From NCBI GenBank assembly GCA_947464585.1, contig CANHYS010000144.1, positions 1-6,226 on the forward strand: a stretch of 6,226 nt of DNA, read 5' to 3'. Shown here one piece after another: positions 1 through 6,226 of the stretch; position 1 is the stretch's first letter; each line of letters starts with the position of its first letter. The translations under genes and the position numbers were made by a program. A model generated the notes under the pieces. That model did not search any database. It was not told where the DNA came from and saw only the letters and a program-made list of their open reading frames with translations. This DNA comes from Planctomycetaceae bacterium (GTDB lineage: Bacteria; Planctomycetota; Planctomycetia; Pirellulales; UBA1268).

Positions 1-95
1 GTGCAGCCGGCTGTTGGTGCACGGAGCAGGCAGGTATCATGCTGGCGCCTGCCGCTGGATGATGCCGGAGGCATTCGCCGGCGTCGCGCTTTCAC

Positions 96-102
96 GAGAG
101 GA
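96..102 (+). promoter_or_regulatory. Shine-Dalgarno of the PhoD-family gene
   Basis: The purine run GAGAGGA ends six bases before the ATG at 109, which is good spacing for a ribosome binding site. It decides the start. The reading frame stays open back to a GTG at position 1, but those 36 extra residues are Arg-rich, look like no domain, and would bury the Tat signal inside the chain. The site is read directly from sequence; its use is inferred. Confidence 0.75.
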
Positions 103-108
103 CAACCC

Positions 109-1563
109 ATGCCGGTGCCGCACTCTTCGCGACGCGAGTTCCTCCTCCAGTCGGCGGGCGGCATCGGCGTTATCACGACGGCAACGTCAGCCGTTGGCGC
201 AGCCGGAGACGGCGCGGCCCAGGCAGCCCCGCCCCCGACCTCAATCGCAGCCCCGGAGTCCGACGCCCCGGTGCAGGTCGTCGCGCCCGTGCCGGGCGAG
301 CCATTCATCCATGCGGGGCCGCTCGTCGGGCATGTCGGCGACACCGCGGCCCGACTCTGGGTGAAGGCTTCGAATGCGTGCACCGTCAGCTTCCTGATCG
401 GTGAGCATCCATCGCTTGTCGAGGGGCGGATCATCGACGGGCCGAAAGTCGCTGAGGCCGAGTCGTTCACCGGGCAGGTGGAGGTGCGCGAGTTACGGCC
501 GGCGACGCGTTACCACTACTGCCCGCTGCTCGACGGTCAGCCAGCGCTCACGCGGCCCTACCCGTCGTTCGTCACCGCCCCAGTGGCCGGCACCCACGGG
601 CGGCAGCGGGTGGCGTTTGGTTCGTGCGTGGGGCGACGGGCTGTTTATGCCGCCGCTGCGTTTGGCGAGATGGCTGCGCGGAGAAATTTCGACCTGCTGC
701 TGATGCTGGGTGACAACCACTATGGCGACACGACCGATCCGGCGAAGCTCCGTGACTACTACCACATGATGCGGACGGTCGACGGTTTCACGCGGCTCAT
801 CCGCGAGGTCCCGACCTACGCCGTCTGGGATGACCACGACTACGGCCCCAACAACTCCGACGGCACGCAACCGGGGAAGAAAGACTCGCTGCGAGTCTTC
901 GGGCAGTGGTGGGCCAACCCTTCAGCCGGCGAGCCGGGGAATCCCGGCTGCTACTATCGTTTCCAGCGGGGTGACGTCGAGTTCTTCATGCTCGATGTGC
1001 GGTATTACCGGACCCCCAACGACGTGCCTGACGGCCCCACCAAGACGATGCTCGGCGCGAGACAACTTGCCTGGCTGCTCGACGGGCTGGCCGGGTCGTC
1101 GGCTCCCTTCAAGATTGTCGCCGGCGGGAGCGAGTGGCAGACGCTCACGCAGCCCGACTGCTGGTCGTCCTTCGCCCGCGAACGGCAGCAGATCTTCGAT
1201 TCCATCACGCGCCGTGGCATCGAGGGGGTCGTGCTGCTCTCCGGCGACAGGCACTTCACCGCCGGCTACCAGGTGCAGGGCAGGCACCTCGAGTTCACCA
1301 GCGGCCCGATCGGCAGCGGCAACATCACGCTCAAGCCCAACCCCGAGCGGTTCACCGGAGTCGACGAGGGAAAACTCTGGACCGTGCTCGAACTCGACAC
1401 GGCCGACGGGCCGCCCCGTCTGACCTACGAAATCTGGCAGGCCGGAGGCGGTCTGCTCGAACGCCGGGAATTGACCTATGCACAGGTCTGCGGCAGGGAG
1501 ACGATCCCGCCGTCGCCATACCCCTTGCTGCCGTTCAGGATAGAAGCGAAGCAGAGCCGTTGA
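109..1563 (+). CDS. phoD: Tat-exported PhoD-family alkaline phosphatase / phosphodiesterase
   Basis: This gene encodes a 484-residue secreted metallophosphoesterase that probably releases phosphate from phosphomono- or diesters outside the cytoplasm. From the ATG at 109 the N-terminus carries a twin-arginine signal (SRREFL, residues 7-12), a mild hydrophobic stretch and a likely cleavage site after AQA near residue 39, then a Pro/Ala-rich linker. Residues about 65-158 look like the beta-sandwich PhoD N-terminal domain. The catalytic domain (about 168-430) shows the family motifs in order: FGSC (170-173), GDNHYGD (201-207), WDDHDYG followed by NN (240-249), LDVRYYR (295-301) and SGDRH (378-382). 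These supply the Cys, Asp, Tyr, Asn/Asp and His residues expected for metal binding. PhoD enzymes are known to use iron and calcium rather than the zinc of PhoA. No key motif is missing and length is normal. Tat export fits a cofactor loaded in the cytoplasm. The gene is convergent with its neighbour. Substrate preference (phosphatase, phosphodiesterase or phospholipase D-like) cannot be read from sequence. Confidence 0.93.
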   Translation: MPVPHSSRREFLLQSAGGIGVITTATSAVGAAGDGAAQAAPPPTSIAAPESDAPVQVVAPVPGEPFIHAGPLVGHVGDTAARLWVKASNACTVSFLIGEHPSLVEGRIIDGPKVAEAESFTGQVEVRELRPATRYHYCPLLDGQPALTRPYPSFVTAPVAGTHGRQRVAFGSCVGRRAVYAAAAFGEMAARRNFDLLLMLGDNHYGDTTDPAKLRDYYHMMRTVDGFTRLIREVPTYAVWDDHDYGPNNSDGTQPGKKDSLRVFGQWWANPSAGEPGNPGCYYRFQRGDVEFFMLDVRYYRTPNDVPDGPTKTMLGARQLAWLLDGLAGSSAPFKIVAGGSEWQTLTQPDCWSSFARERQQIFDSITRRGIEGVVLLSGDRHFTAGYQVQGRHLEFTSGPIGSGNITLKPNPERFTGVDEGKLWTVLELDTADGPPRLTYEIWQAGGGLLERRELTYAQVCGRETIPPSPYPLLPFRIEAKQSR

Positions 1564-1642
1564 ACGGTCTAGAACCTCCACCGTGCTCATCACGAGGTCG
1601 ACTCCCGCAAGCCGGACCGTGGGTGGGGCCGAGCGCGTCGGT

Positions 1643-4600
1643 TCACTCCGGCAGCGGTAGCACGTTGCCCGCTCCGGCCGTCAGCGGCGATGTGTCGCGG
1701 GTGTGGCCGGCCGCCTCCAATACGAAGGATCGTCGCCAGCCCGGCGGCAGCGCAGGCAGCGCGGCCACGACGAACGTGCACTCCACCTCACCGCCGGGGC
1801 CGCAGACCGCGAGGCTGGTGTCGTCTTTGGCCACGCGCTGAAGGATGTCGCCGAGAGGCGTGAAGCTGCCCCGCCAGCGGGTTGTCGGCACGCGATCGCG
1901 GGCGGCATCGTCGTAGTGAACCGGGCCACGCGGCTCGGCGACCAGTTCACGGGCCAGACCGCGAGAGGCGAGCGTCGCCTTCACGAGAGGCAGTTGGGTG
2001 CGCACGCACGTCGCGGCATCGGGAAGGTCTGCGACGGCGGCGTTCGAACCCGCGCCGGCGCGGGTGCCGGTGCCTGCCGGCAGCGTCGCCACGAGCGGTC
2101 TGATCGCGATCCGATCCCAGCCGACCTGCATCGACGTGCGGATGCGGAGCCGGCAGTCGCTTCCCGTCACGAGTCCCGTGACCTCGCGGGTGATCACCCG
2201 AGGCAGACCGGCAGGAAAACCGACCTCCAGGAGCGCGTTGGCGGTGCCGTCGGCGCGGAGCCGTTCGAGCGTGGGCGGCAGCAGTCCGATGCCGGCCTGC
2301 GCCGCGGCCCACATCGATTCGGGATAGGGATAGTCGGTCCAGCCGTGCAGTTCCAGCACCAGCCGGTCGGTGGGACCGAAGCCGGCGAGATTGCTGCCGA
2401 AGTCGAGGTCCACGAAATGCTCCTCCGCGTATCCCAGCCATGAGCGGGCCGCAAAGTCCGAGGCATGGCTACCATCGGCCGAGGAGATCGCAGCGGTGAT
2501 GTCGTGGCCGGCGTGGTTCGTCGCCCGACGCGGGAAGATCGGCGGGCCGAGCAGCAGCGTGTCGCCCGTGGGCTGCGGATCGCCCCCCGGAAACCGCTCG
2601 TCGGGCACCGCATCGCATTTTTCTGGATGATCGATGGCGAATAACGCGGCGGCATCGAGATAGAGAACTTCATCGAATGGCTCGGCGATCTTCAATCGGA
2701 CCATGCGGCTGCCATCAGGCTCGGTCACGGGAACGGGGGCGGGCCGCACCAGCACGCTCTCGTGGGGCCGCGGCACGCGGGCTGTGCCGTCGGGCAGCAT
2801 CTCGCCGGTGACACCCGCGCCGAGCAGGTCGGTGACGAAGGCATAGCCCCTGCCATCCCAGGCGAAGAGCACCGGGCAGGAGGTCGTCTTGCGGCTCGTC
2901 TCCTCGATCCGCACGAGCTTCCCGGCGGCGACGTCGAGCTCCGCCTGGGGCACGCCGTCGGGCCAGCGGATCCGCACCACGTCGGCCCGCGCGGCCGGGC
3001 CCAGCCCGAGCACGACCGGCTGCCGCGGCTGCCCCAACGAGGCCGAGAGCGTCGTGTTTTCCATGACGGCGACGGTCGGACCGGCGAGCGCCGCCACGCG
3101 GGCGGCCACGCCATCGGCATTCGTTCGCAGACTGGCGGACCGTTCACGGCGGCCGCTCACCACCAGCCGCACGGCCCGGTTGCCGTTGCCGAGATTCCGC
3201 CGCCACTCGAGCCCCCGGGATCGCGACAGGGTGACCAGGTCTGACTGGCCGTCGCCGTCGATGTCGGCCGGCAATGCGGCCAGCAGGTCACTGCTGGTTG
3301 GTGACGAGGAAGGCGTTGAGGAAGGCGACTCGAACGCATCAGCCACGACCTCGAGCCTGCCGCCACGATTGATCAGCAGCACGGCGTCGCCGGCCTTCGA
3401 CAGCCCCACGATATCGGCTGCGCCGTCGAGGTCGATGTCGACGGCCGCGGCTTGCATCAGCGGCGGCGAGGTCACTGTTGCTGGCTGCGATTCGGGCCGC
3501 GGGGATATGACCTGCGGCGGCTCGGCTGCAGACAGCATGAGAATGTCGAACCAGCCGTCGCGATCGGCGTCGAGCACGAGGCCGCTCGTGGCCGGCGGCA
3601 CCGCCGCGCCTGCCGGCAGGAGATCGCGGAACGTGCCGGCGTGAAACCGGAGTAGTCGGTCGTTCCAGACGATCTGCGGTTCGCCACCGGACATGAGCAC
3701 GATGTCGGGGTCACGGTCGTTGTCGAGGTCGCTGATGGTGATCGTGTCGGCCGCGACGCCCGAGAGCCCTGGGATCGCCTGCTCGCGAAATGCTGGCTCA
3801 AGCGGCGGCGGCGGCTTGCCTGCTTCGGCCAGCGGCGCCGTGCCCGTATTGAGAAGCACCGCGGTGCCTCCTGCGGCAGCGCCGCGGGCGATGAGCAGAT
3901 CGAGGTCGCCATCCTGATCGAGATCGACCCAGGCCATGCCCGCGGCAGGACCGGTGATGCCGGCCAGTCCGGCCGACTCCGTAACGTCTGCAAACCGGCC
4001 ACCGTCGAGGTTGCGGAGCAGGGCGACCGCGGCCGCGGCGCGGACAGAAGACATCGCGAGGTCGTGTCGGCCGTCGTTGTCGAAGTCGCCCACGGCGATC
4101 GCCGTGCCGTCTGCAGTGGTGGAGAGACCGGCCGCGGCGGCGGCCTCTTCGAACCGCGGAAGGCCGCCGTCGGCGCCGCGATCCCTATCCATATACAGGA
4201 GTGGGCGGCCGCTAGCGAGCAGGAGCAGGTCGAGGCGGTCGTCACCATCGGCATCTAGCGGCACCACCGTTGCGCCAAACGTGGCTTCGAGCCGGGCGAG
4301 CGTGGCGTCGGTTGCGGCCGCTACCGGCTGTGGCGGGCCGATCGCCGTAGGCGGACCAAACTGCGGCAGCACTGGTGCTGTCAGCAAGCCCGTTGTCTCG
4401 GTTCGAGTCGCCTGCGGTCGGTCGGTCGCTGCGATCACCTCGCCATACCGCCCCATCTCGGCGTAGCGGATCCGCAGCGGCTCATCCCACTCCACGTCGA
4501 GCAGCGCCTGCTGGTCGGCGAGCAACTGCTGCGACCGCGCGGGATCACTGCGACGGAGGTTCATCGCCAGACCGTGCATCGCCGCGGCCAGATTGGGGTT

Positions 4601-5209
4601 CAGCCGACGGGCCTCCTCGAAGCAGCGGGTGGCCTCGTCGGAGCCGGGTGGCAGCGACATACCGAGGTGATACCAGCCGGAGGCGTCGTGCGGATCGATC
4701 TTCGTGACGGCCTCGAAGTGAGGCTCTGCGACGTCGAGCTCGTTGCGGTGCAACGCGATGATGCCCTGGCAGAAGTGCGCGTGGGGATCGTTCGGGTGGT
4801 CGCGGAGGACGGCGGCCAGTTCGTCGCGGGCGGCGTCGAGATTCGGATCGGTGGCCGTGTTGAGCAGGGCGATCGCATGGTTGATCCGGGCGGGGAGCCA
4901 CTCGGGGGCGGCCGTGCGGGCGAGGGCGAATGCTTGTGCCGCCGCGTCGAAGTTGAACTGTTCCATCAGGCCGACGCCGCGGTTGGTGGCCTCCACGGCG
5001 GCCTCGGGAATATCGGTGCTGCTGCGGCTGCTGGCGACGCGGCCATCCGCCCGTGGTGCCGCGGCCGGTCGGCTGGTGACGAGCGCCCAGCCGAGCAGGC
5101 CGAGCGAGGCGGCCGCGCCGATCACGGCGATCACGAACGTGGGCGTGGCGGTTCTTGGCGAATGGGGCGAATGATCAGCGATGCGTCGCGGGCTGTCGGG
5201 GCGGGTCAT
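1643..5209 (-). CDS. Membrane-anchored TPR / FG-GAP propeller / ASPIC-UnbV-like giant protein
   Basis: This 1188-residue protein has an unknown role and is probably a surface or periplasmic binding scaffold. A short basic N-terminus (1-23) precedes one hydrophobic helix (about 24-44) with no evident cleavage site, so it is likely anchored with the rest outside. Residues about 70-240 form four to five TPR-like helix pairs. Seven Asp-rich motifs of the DxDxDG type start at residues 319, 375, 429, 494, 547, 591 and 649, typical of calcium-binding FG-GAP/VCBS blades. Residues about 680-770 resemble ASPIC/UnbV (NADGVAARV, then VLGLG and VRIRWPDG). The rest (777-1188) has no function I can name, but its motifs CPVLFAWDGRGYAFVTD (778-794) and LPPGWRR (1154-1160) resemble the tails of other large TPR/UnbV proteins. 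Cysteines are absent between residues 197 and 777, and six lie in this tail. A Ser/Thr/Pro linker (628-640) separates motifs six and seven. The start is fixed by a strong Shine-Dalgarno, and the ATG overlaps the stop of the upstream hydrolase by four bases. The frame is intact. Architecture is well supported; function is not. Confidence 0.9.
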   Translation of the reverse strand: MTRPDSPRRIADHSPHSPRTATPTFVIAVIGAAASLGLLGWALVTSRPAAAPRADGRVASSRSSTDIPEAAVEATNRGVGLMEQFNFDAAAQAFALARTAAPEWLPARINHAIALLNTATDPNLDAARDELAAVLRDHPNDPHAHFCQGIIALHRNELDVAEPHFEAVTKIDPHDASGWYHLGMSLPPGSDEATRCFEEARRLNPNLAAAMHGLAMNLRRSDPARSQQLLADQQALLDVEWDEPLRIRYAEMGRYGEVIAATDRPQATRTETTGLLTAPVLPQFGPPTAIGPPQPVAAATDATLARLEATFGATVVPLDADGDDRLDLLLLASGRPLLYMDRDRGADGGLPRFEEAAAAAGLSTTADGTAIAVGDFDNDGRHDLAMSSVRAAAAVALLRNLDGGRFADVTESAGLAGITGPAAGMAWVDLDQDGDLDLLIARGAAAGGTAVLLNTGTAPLAEAGKPPPPLEPAFREQAIPGLSGVAADTITISDLDNDRDPDIVLMSGGEPQIVWNDRLLRFHAGTFRDLLPAGAAVPPATSGLVLDADRDGWFDILMLSAAEPPQVISPRPESQPATVTSPPLMQAAAVDIDLDGAADIVGLSKAGDAVLLINRGGRLEVVADAFESPSSTPSSSPTSSDLLAALPADIDGDGQSDLVTLSRSRGLEWRRNLGNGNRAVRLVVSGRRERSASLRTNADGVAARVAALAGPTVAVMENTTLSASLGQPRQPVVLGLGPAARADVVRIRWPDGVPQAELDVAAGKLVRIEETSRKTTSCPVLFAWDGRGYAFVTDLLGAGVTGEMLPDGTARVPRPHESVLVRPAPVPVTEPDGSRMVRLKIAEPFDEVLYLDAAALFAIDHPEKCDAVPDERFPGGDPQPTGDTLLLGPPIFPRRATNHAGHDITAAISSADGSHASDFAARSWLGYAEEHFVDLDFGSNLAGFGPTDRLVLELHGWTDYPYPESMWAAAQAGIGLLPPTLERLRADGTANALLEVGFPAGLPRVITREVTGLVTGSDCRLRIRTSMQVGWDRIAIRPLVATLPAGTGTRAGAGSNAAVADLPDAATCVRTQLPLVKATLASRGLARELVAEPRGPVHYDDAARDRVPTTRWRGSFTPLGDILQRVAKDDTSLAVCGPGGEVECTFVVAALPALPPGWRRSFVLEAAGHTRDTSPLTAGAGNVLPLPE
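3239..4255 (-). repeat. Seven FG-GAP/VCBS calcium-binding motifs (probable seven-bladed propeller)
   Basis: Seven copies of an Asp-rich loop occur at residues 319-327, 375-383, 429-437, 494-502, 547-555, 591-599 and 649-657, spaced 44 to 65 residues apart. Examples are DFDNDGRHD, DLDQDGDLD and DIDGDGQSD. Each is preceded by a short hydrophobic strand and followed by a strand such as LDLLI or SDLVTL, which is the FG-GAP/VCBS blade pattern. Such loops bind calcium in integrin-type propellers. The first copy shifts the Gly (DADGDDRLD) and the fourth has Arg in place of Gly (DLDNDRDPD). Seven is the usual blade number, so the set plausibly closes one propeller. The count is seen directly; the fold is inferred. 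Confidence 0.85.
4490..5002 (-). repeat. TPR-like helix repeats in the giant protein
   Basis: Residues about 70-240 of the 1188-residue protein contain four to five consecutive 31-37-residue units with TPR spacing. The clearest are a unit with NRGVGLMEQFNFDAAAQAF near 76-94, a unit running from about 141 to 174 that ends in KIDP, and a unit from about 175 to 206 that ends in LNPN. The unit at about 104-140 is slightly long and the last one (207-240) is degenerate. TPRs usually bind protein partners. Because they follow the membrane helix directly, they would sit next to the membrane on the outer face. The boundaries are by eye. Confidence 0.75.
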
Positions 5210-6222
5210 GATCTCCTCCTCCGCTGCTCGTGATCGAGGCTCGCGCGGGCCGCGGCCGTCGCTTGTTCATTGCCCGCGTAGGTGGGCACGCTGTTCTGAG
5301 ACACCGTCTGTTGGCGAAAGAGCTGCGGCAGCGGCGCGGTCTCCGTCCGCAGGTGGGCCAGCATCTGGTGGCCGGTGCGGCGCTCGCGGGCGGCGCGGAG
5401 GGCGGCCAGGTCGATCGGCGCCACGACGATCTTTTCACCAGGGCCCGGATCGGCCTGCGCGAGGATGCGGCCATCGAAATCGACCGCCATGCTTCCGCCC
5501 GGCCACGAGAAGGGCGGATAGTGTGCGGCGCTGGCGGCCTGGTTGGCGGCGACGACGTAGGCGATGTTCTCGATCGCACGGCAGCGGTTCACGACGGTCC
5601 ACCAGTCGAGCGGCGGCGTCGCGCCCCATGGATCCATGTAGGCAGACACGCGGATCAGCACCTCCGCGCCGCCGATCGCGAGCTGCCGGATGCTCTCGGG
5701 AAAGAGCCAGTCGTAGCAGATCGCCGCGCCGAGCCTGCCGATCTCGGTGTCGGCCACCGGAAAGAGTGGTTCACGGTAGCCGGGGAGATCGTGCGGGCTC
5801 GTGTGCAGCTCCCATGGCAGCCACGGATTCACCTTGCGGTATTTCGTGAGCAGGCCGTCGGGGCCGATCAGGCAGGTCGTGTTGAAGACGTGCCCCGGAT
5901 AAGCCGGGTCGCATTCCAGGAACGTGCCGGTCTGGATGAACACGCCGTGGCCGCGGGCCGCCGCGTGGTAGCGGTCGGTGTGTTCGTTGGGGATCGGCAC
6001 CGCCAGCCGATCGTGGATCTCCGCGACGGTCTCGTAGATCGGCGCCGCGTGGCTGAACTCGGGAAACACCACCAGCCGCACGTCGCCGAAGGGCCGGTCG
6101 CCGACGACCGCCCGCTCGATCATGGCGAGCTGGTGGTCGACGCCGGCGGCGATGCCCGAACGGTCCGCCGGGTTGGGGCGGTCGAGCTGGCAGGCGGCGG
6201 CGAGATAGCGATCGAGGCTCAT
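5206..6222 (-). CDS. Carbon-nitrogen hydrolase (nitrilase/amidase superfamily)
   Basis: This 338-residue cytoplasmic enzyme probably hydrolyses an amide or nitrile C-N bond and releases ammonia or an amine. It has no signal peptide. The superfamily catalytic triad is intact: Glu55 in VVFPEFS, Lys130 in YRKVNPW and Cys169 in AAICYDW. An accessory Glu, common in the family, is probably Glu138 in PWELH. Around the nucleophile and after it (AEVLIRVSAYMDPWG, 186-200) the chain resembles the aliphatic amidase/formamidase branch more than true nitrilases, but the substrate is not readable. The catalytic domain seems to end near residue 280. The last 50 or so residues form an extension with a GHQMLAHLRTE segment (284-294), then a Gln/Ala-rich stretch and an Arg-rich end. 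The ATG at 6222 gives a sensible family N-terminus (AAACQLDRP follows), but only four bases lie upstream, so its ribosome binding site, promoter and any longer start are outside the window. It overlaps the next gene by four bases and is first of the pair visible here. Confidence 0.9.
   Translation of the reverse strand: MSLDRYLAAACQLDRPNPADRSGIAAGVDHQLAMIERAVVGDRPFGDVRLVVFPEFSHAAPIYETVAEIHDRLAVPIPNEHTDRYHAAARGHGVFIQTGTFLECDPAYPGHVFNTTCLIGPDGLLTKYRKVNPWLPWELHTSPHDLPGYREPLFPVADTEIGRLGAAICYDWLFPESIRQLAIGGAEVLIRVSAYMDPWGATPPLDWWTVVNRCRAIENIAYVVAANQAASAAHYPPFSWPGGSMAVDFDGRILAQADPGPGEKIVVAPIDLAALRAARERRTGHQMLAHLRTETAPLPQLFRQQTVSQNSVPTYAGNEQATAAARASLDHEQRRRRS
5213..5222 (-). promoter_or_regulatory. 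Shine-Dalgarno of the giant protein gene, inside the hydrolase coding tail
   Basis: Read on the minus strand, the bases are GGAGGAGGAG, followed by ATC and then the ATG at 5209-5207. The AGGAGG core sits five bases before the start. The same bases encode the Arg run near the C-terminus of the upstream hydrolase (RRRRS, residues 334-338). Ribosomes finishing the hydrolase would terminate exactly on this start site, so translational coupling is likely. Confidence 0.85.
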
Positions 6223-6226
6223 GCAC

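Noticed and set aside
14..40. Possible promoter TTGGTG, 15 bases, TATCAT upstream of the phosphatase
   Set aside because: The spacer is short and the -35 element matches weakly. One such pair is expected by chance, and promoter rules for this lineage are uncertain.
1..108. In-frame extension of the phosphatase gene from a GTG at position 1
   Set aside because: The 36 extra residues are Arg-rich without domain character, no upstream binding site is visible, and the ATG at 109 has a good Shine-Dalgarno and yields a correctly placed Tat signal.
922..1593. Minus-strand open frame of 223 codons opposite the phosphatase
   Set aside because: It lies antisense to a gene with clear catalytic motifs, has no recognisable domain, and is explained by the scarcity of stop codons in G+C-rich DNA.
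1564..1620. Inverted repeat ACGGTC (1564-1569) and GACCGT (1615-1620) between the convergent genes, plus a 4-bp CGTG/CACG hairpin at 1582-1594
   Set aside because: The long pair has only six base pairs around a 45-base loop, the short one only four, and neither is followed by a T-tract on either strand. Neither is a convincing terminator.
1703..2443. Plus-strand open frame of 246 codons opposite the giant gene; similar ones at 2889-3644 and 4574-5233
   Set aside because: The products are low-complexity Arg/Ala/Gly- or Ser-rich chains without domains, and the opposite strand carries well-supported repeats and motifs.
3239..4255. Recurring GAGGTCG/GATCGAG-like DNA words that look like dispersed repeats
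   Set aside because: They coincide with codons for the repeated Asp-rich FG-GAP loops, so protein repetition explains them. They are too irregular for a CRISPR array or iterons.
109..5209. Phosphatase and giant protein as one functional module
   Set aside because: The genes are convergent with no shared promoter, and adjacency alone is not evidence for joint function.

Overview
The window is G+C-rich and densely coding, with three intact protein genes and very little intergenic DNA. The gene content suggests Planctomycetota or a neighbouring lineage such as Verrucomicrobiota or Acidobacteriota. The clues are a Tat-exported PhoD-type phosphatase of the SRREF type and a very large protein that joins TPRs, FG-GAP/VCBS repeats and an ASPIC/UnbV-like segment, an architecture I know mainly from those groups. 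This placement is inferred from family knowledge, not from a marker gene.

Layout: positions 1-108 are the leader of a plus-strand gene. Positions 109-1563 (+) encode a 484-residue Tat-exported PhoD-family alkaline phosphatase/phosphodiesterase. A 79-bp convergent gap (1564-1642) follows, with no convincing terminator. Positions 1643-5209 (-) encode a 1188-residue membrane-anchored protein: TPRs, then seven Asp-rich FG-GAP/VCBS motifs (probably one seven-bladed propeller), an ASPIC/UnbV-like segment, and a long C-terminal module of unknown function. Positions 5206-6222 (-) encode a cytoplasmic carbon-nitrogen hydrolase of the nitrilase/amidase superfamily with an intact Glu-Lys-Cys triad.

The two minus-strand genes form a tight operon. 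The hydrolase stop and the start of the giant protein share the four bases ATGA, and the giant gene's Shine-Dalgarno lies inside the Arg-rich tail codons of the hydrolase. Translational coupling is therefore likely, although one product should be cytoplasmic and the other exposed outside the inner membrane. The phosphatase gene is convergent and separately transcribed. All three genes could serve nutrient handling (phosphate release, amide or nitrile nitrogen release, surface binding), but that functional link is inference. No RNA genes, mobile elements, CRISPR arrays or origins were seen. The least explained parts are the C-terminal module of the giant protein and its pairing with the hydrolase.
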